The position numbers were made by a program, and so were the translations under genes. The notes beneath the pieces were generated by a model. The model saw only the letters and a list, made by a program, of their open reading frames with translations. It had not been told where the DNA came from and did not search any database. DNA of 64,000 bases. It comes from Diplolepis rosae. Taxonomy: Eukaryota; Arthropoda; Insecta; Hymenoptera; Diplolepididae. The stretch lies in assembly GCA_030998225.1 (NCBI GenBank), contig JAPYXD010000308.1:5342001-5406000 (forward strand), in the 5' to 3' direction. Positions within the stretch are counted from its first letter, which is position 1; each line of letters opens with the position of its first letter. Shown here in pieces: positions 62,066-64,000 of this stretch.

Positions 62066-63152
62066 TGCTGATGTACTTTCACATTCATAATGTGAAAGCC
62101 GACAACTGCCTTTTAGAAAATGGACAGGCTCAGGGAAGATACATATGTTCACATTTTAATTTCTGTGTCCATATGTCAGGTAGGAACATGGATGGGCTGG
62201 GAGCAGATGTGCTTCCACCTTAACGATTTGCAAGTCGTCAACTGCCCTTTAAAAACGGACTAGATCTGGGGAGTAACTTATTTCCGTTTTATTATTTCTG
62301 GATCCATATGTCAGGTAGTACGCGGAAGGGCCGAGTTGCTGATGTACTTTCACATTCATAATGTGAAAGCCGACAACTGCCTTTTAGAAAATGGACAGGC
62401 TGAGGGCAGATACTTATGTTCACATTTTAATTTCTGGGTCCATATGTCATGTAGGAACTTGGATGGGCTGGGAGCAGATGTAATTCCACCTTTACGATTT
62501 GCAAGTCGACAACTCCCTTTTAAAAAACGGACCAGATCTGGGGAGTAACTTATTTCCGTTTTATAATTTCTGGATCCATATGTCAGGTAGTACGCGGAAG
62601 GGCCGAGTTGCTGATGTACTTTCACATTCATAATGTGAAAGCCGACAACTGCCTTTTAGAAAATGGACAGGCTCAGGGAAGATACATATATTCACATTTT
62701 AATTTCTGGGTCCATATGTCATGTAGGAACTTGGATGGGCTGGGAGCAGATGTACTTCCACCTTTACGATTTGCAAGTCGACAACTCCCTTTTAAAAAAC
62801 GGACTAGATCTGGGGAGTAACTTATTTCCGTTTTATAATTTCTGGATCCATATGTCAGGTAGTACGCGGAAGGGCCGAGTTGCTGATGTACTTTCACATT
62901 CATAATGTGAAAGCCGACAACTGCCTTTTAGAAAATGGACAGGCTCAGGGAAGATACATATGTTCACATTTTAATTTCTGTGTCCATATGTCAGGTAGGA
63001 ACATGGATGGGCTGGGAGCAGATGTGCTTCCACCTTAACGATTTGCAAGTCGTCAACTGCCCTTTAAAAACGGACTAGATCTGGGGAGTAACTTGTTTCC
63101 GTATTTTAATTTCTGGATCCATATACCAGTTACGAACCGGGTTGAACTGGGT
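62066..63152 (+). repeat. Dimer run, eta + TTCCACC type, 4 x ~272 bp
   Basis: Eta units start at 62066, 62337, 62609 and 62881, each followed by a unit with TGCTTCCACC, AATTCCACC or CTTCCACC. Spacings are 271, 272 and 272 bp, and the fourth dimer ends at 63152. Each eta unit holds a perfect inverted repeat (62076, 62347, 62619, 62891). The two-unit source is visible at 57442-57713. Confidence 0.9.
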
Positions 63153-64000
63153 AGCAGATGTATTTTCGACTTAACAATTTACAAGATAACTGCCTTTTAG
63201 AAAGTAGAAAGGATCCTTGAAGATACATATATTCGCATTTCAATTTCTGGGTCAATATGTCAGGTAGGAACTTGGATGGGCTGGGAGCAGATGTGCTTCC
63301 ACCTTAACGATTTGCAAGTCGTCAACTGCCCTTTAAAAACGGACTAGATCTGGGGAGTAACTTATTTCCGTATTTTAATATCTGGATCCATATATCAGGT
63401 AGGAACTGGGTAGCGACGAGTAGCAGATGTACTTTCACGTAAAAAATTTGCAAGTCGAAAAATGCCTTTTAAAAAACGGACTAGATCTTGGGAGTAACTT
63501 GTTTCCGTATTTTAATTTCTGGATCCATATACCAGGTAGGAACCGGGTTGGGCTGGGTATTAGATGTACTTTCACCTTAACAATGTGCAAGCCGACAACT
63601 GCCTTTTAGAAAAAGGACTGGATCCGGGAAGATACTTATTTTCGCATTTAAATTTCTGGATCCATATGTCAGGTAGGAACAGGGTTGGGCTGGGTAGCAG
63701 AAGTAATTCCACCTTTACGATTTGCAAGTCGACAACTCCCTTTTAAAAAACGGACTAGATCGGGGAAGTAACTTATTTCCGTATTTTAATTTCTGGATCC
63801 ATATGGCAGGTAGGAACCGGGTTGGGATGGGTATCAGATGTATTTTCACCTTAACAATTTACAAGTTAAATGCCTGTCAGAAAGTAGAAAGGATCCGGTA
63901 TGATACATATATCCGAATTTCAATTTCTGGGTCCATATGTCAGGTAGGAACTTGGATGGGCTGGGAGCAGATGTACTTCCACCTTTACGATTTGCAAGTC
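63153..64000 (+). repeat. HOR-B-like tail
   Basis: The first unit has the rare start ATTTTCGACTTAACAATTTAC, found otherwise only at 9668 and 38132. It is entered through ATACCAGTTACGAACCGGGTT as at those sites. It is followed by TGCTTCCACC, gamma (CACGTAAAAAATTTGC), alpha entered through GGGTATTAGATG, beta and delta units, close to the HOR-B order at 38660-39480 with the epsilon unit missing. The last unit, from 63966, is cut by the window edge. Confidence 0.75.

Larger units (their letters stand above)
51875..62913. other. Cluster of 12 perfect eta inverted repeats
   Basis: Perfect copies of the 23-bp dyad start at 51875, 52556, 56094, 57452, 57724, 58403, 59903, 60717, 62076, 62347, 62619 and 62891. 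A thirteenth site at 54324 has one broken pair (ATGTGCAAG). Between them lie many one-mismatch versions with CACCTTCGTAATGTG or CACCTTCATAATGTG. Confidence 0.85.
1..64000 (+). repeat. Satellite DNA array, ~136-bp monomer, head-to-tail
   Basis: The window is filled end to end by a tandem unit recognisable by AGCAGATGTA at its start, a central ACGGACTAGATCTGG-type segment, then TTCCGTATTTTAATTTCTGG, GGATCCATATG and a G-rich end. Measured spacings of successive units are mostly 136-137 bp, with recurrent 134- and 138-bp variants, so about 470 units fit. All units point the same way; I found no inverted block. The base composition is about 40% GC by eye. Nothing else interrupts the array: no mobile element, simple repeat, RNA gene or coding gene. 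Role is inferred: long arrays of this kind typically form centromeric or other constitutive heterochromatin. The first unit starts at base 1 and the last (from 63966) is cut by the window edge, so the array continues on both sides. Confidence 0.97.

Noticed and set aside
1..64000. CRISPR-like array (regular repeats)
   Set aside because: There is no short conserved repeat alternating with unique spacers. The whole 136-bp unit is conserved and contiguous.
1..64000. CENP-B box in the monomer
   Set aside because: I looked for TTCG followed at the proper spacing by A and CGGG on both strands. The TTCGTATTTCAATTTC segment lacks the CGGG half, and ACCGGG or TCCGGG are not preceded by the other half.
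1..64000. Match to a known satellite (alpha satellite, plant CEN180-type, 155/156-bp grass repeats)
   Set aside because: The unit length (134-138 bp) and sequence do not agree with those I know. No search was possible, so identity to a less familiar satellite remains open.
1..64000. Promoters or terminators from TATA-like (TACATATATTC) and A/T-tract motifs
   Set aside because: Each recurs once per unit as part of the repeat and there is no gene downstream. Function cannot be supported from sequence alone.
1..64000. Curved-DNA phasing from the two A/T tracts in each unit (TTTTAAAAAAC and GTATTTTAATTT, about 40 bp apart)
   Set aside because: The spacing is near four helical turns, but only two tracts per unit, with class-dependent disruption, is too little to claim curvature by eye.

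Overview
The whole 64-kb window is one uninterrupted head-to-tail satellite DNA array. The unit is about 136-137 bp, with classes from 133/134 to 138 bp, giving roughly 470 monomers, all in the same orientation. I find no gene, RNA gene, transposon, microsatellite, CRISPR array or unique-sequence gap. Every open reading frame on either strand (up to 142 codons) is a translation of the satellite unit. The source is therefore a eukaryotic chromosome, most likely centromeric, pericentromeric or subtelomeric heterochromatin assembled from long reads. I do not recognise the monomer. It is not human-type alpha satellite (171 bp), Arabidopsis-type 178-180 bp repeats or the 155/156-bp grass repeats, so I do not name the organism.

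Monomers fall into about ten recognisable sequence classes, which I label alpha, beta, beta', gamma, delta, delta', epsilon, zeta, eta and theta. These are my labels, with phase set at the recurring AGCAGATGTA. The classes are strung into higher-order repeats (HORs) whose copies are far more alike than neighbouring monomers are. Layout: HOR-A, a 23-mer of 3131 bp (1-8443); a rearranged junction (8444-8987); one HOR-B copy (8988-12387); a HOR-A fragment (12388-13069); HOR-C, a 30/31-mer of 4085/4222 bp with nested decamers and pentamers (13070-23553); HOR-D, a very regular 15-mer of about 2042 bp in five copies plus a remnant (23554-34185); a HOR-A-like stretch (34186-35818); HOR-B again as a 23-mer of 3127 bp (35819-40984); a gamma-rich mixed stretch with a 273-bp dimer run (40985-45742); HOR-E, a 32-mer of 4354 bp (45743-52545); HOR-F, a 13-mer of about 1770 bp (52546-56083); HOR-G, a 34-mer of 4623 bp (56084-62065 and beyond); a 272-bp dimer run (62066-63152); and a HOR-B-like tail (63153-64000).

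The most notable signals are: (i) a monomer class (eta) carrying a perfect 10-bp inverted repeat around a 3-base loop, rare on the left but found 12 times after 51.8 kb; (ii) HOR-B blocks nearly repeated 28,464 bp apart with other HOR families between them; (iii) nested and shifting HOR periods (2-, 5-, 6-, 10-, 13-, 15-, 23-, 30-, 32- and 34-mers) that record successive unequal exchanges. All repeat boundaries were read by eye from diagnostic variants. No alignment or database search was run.
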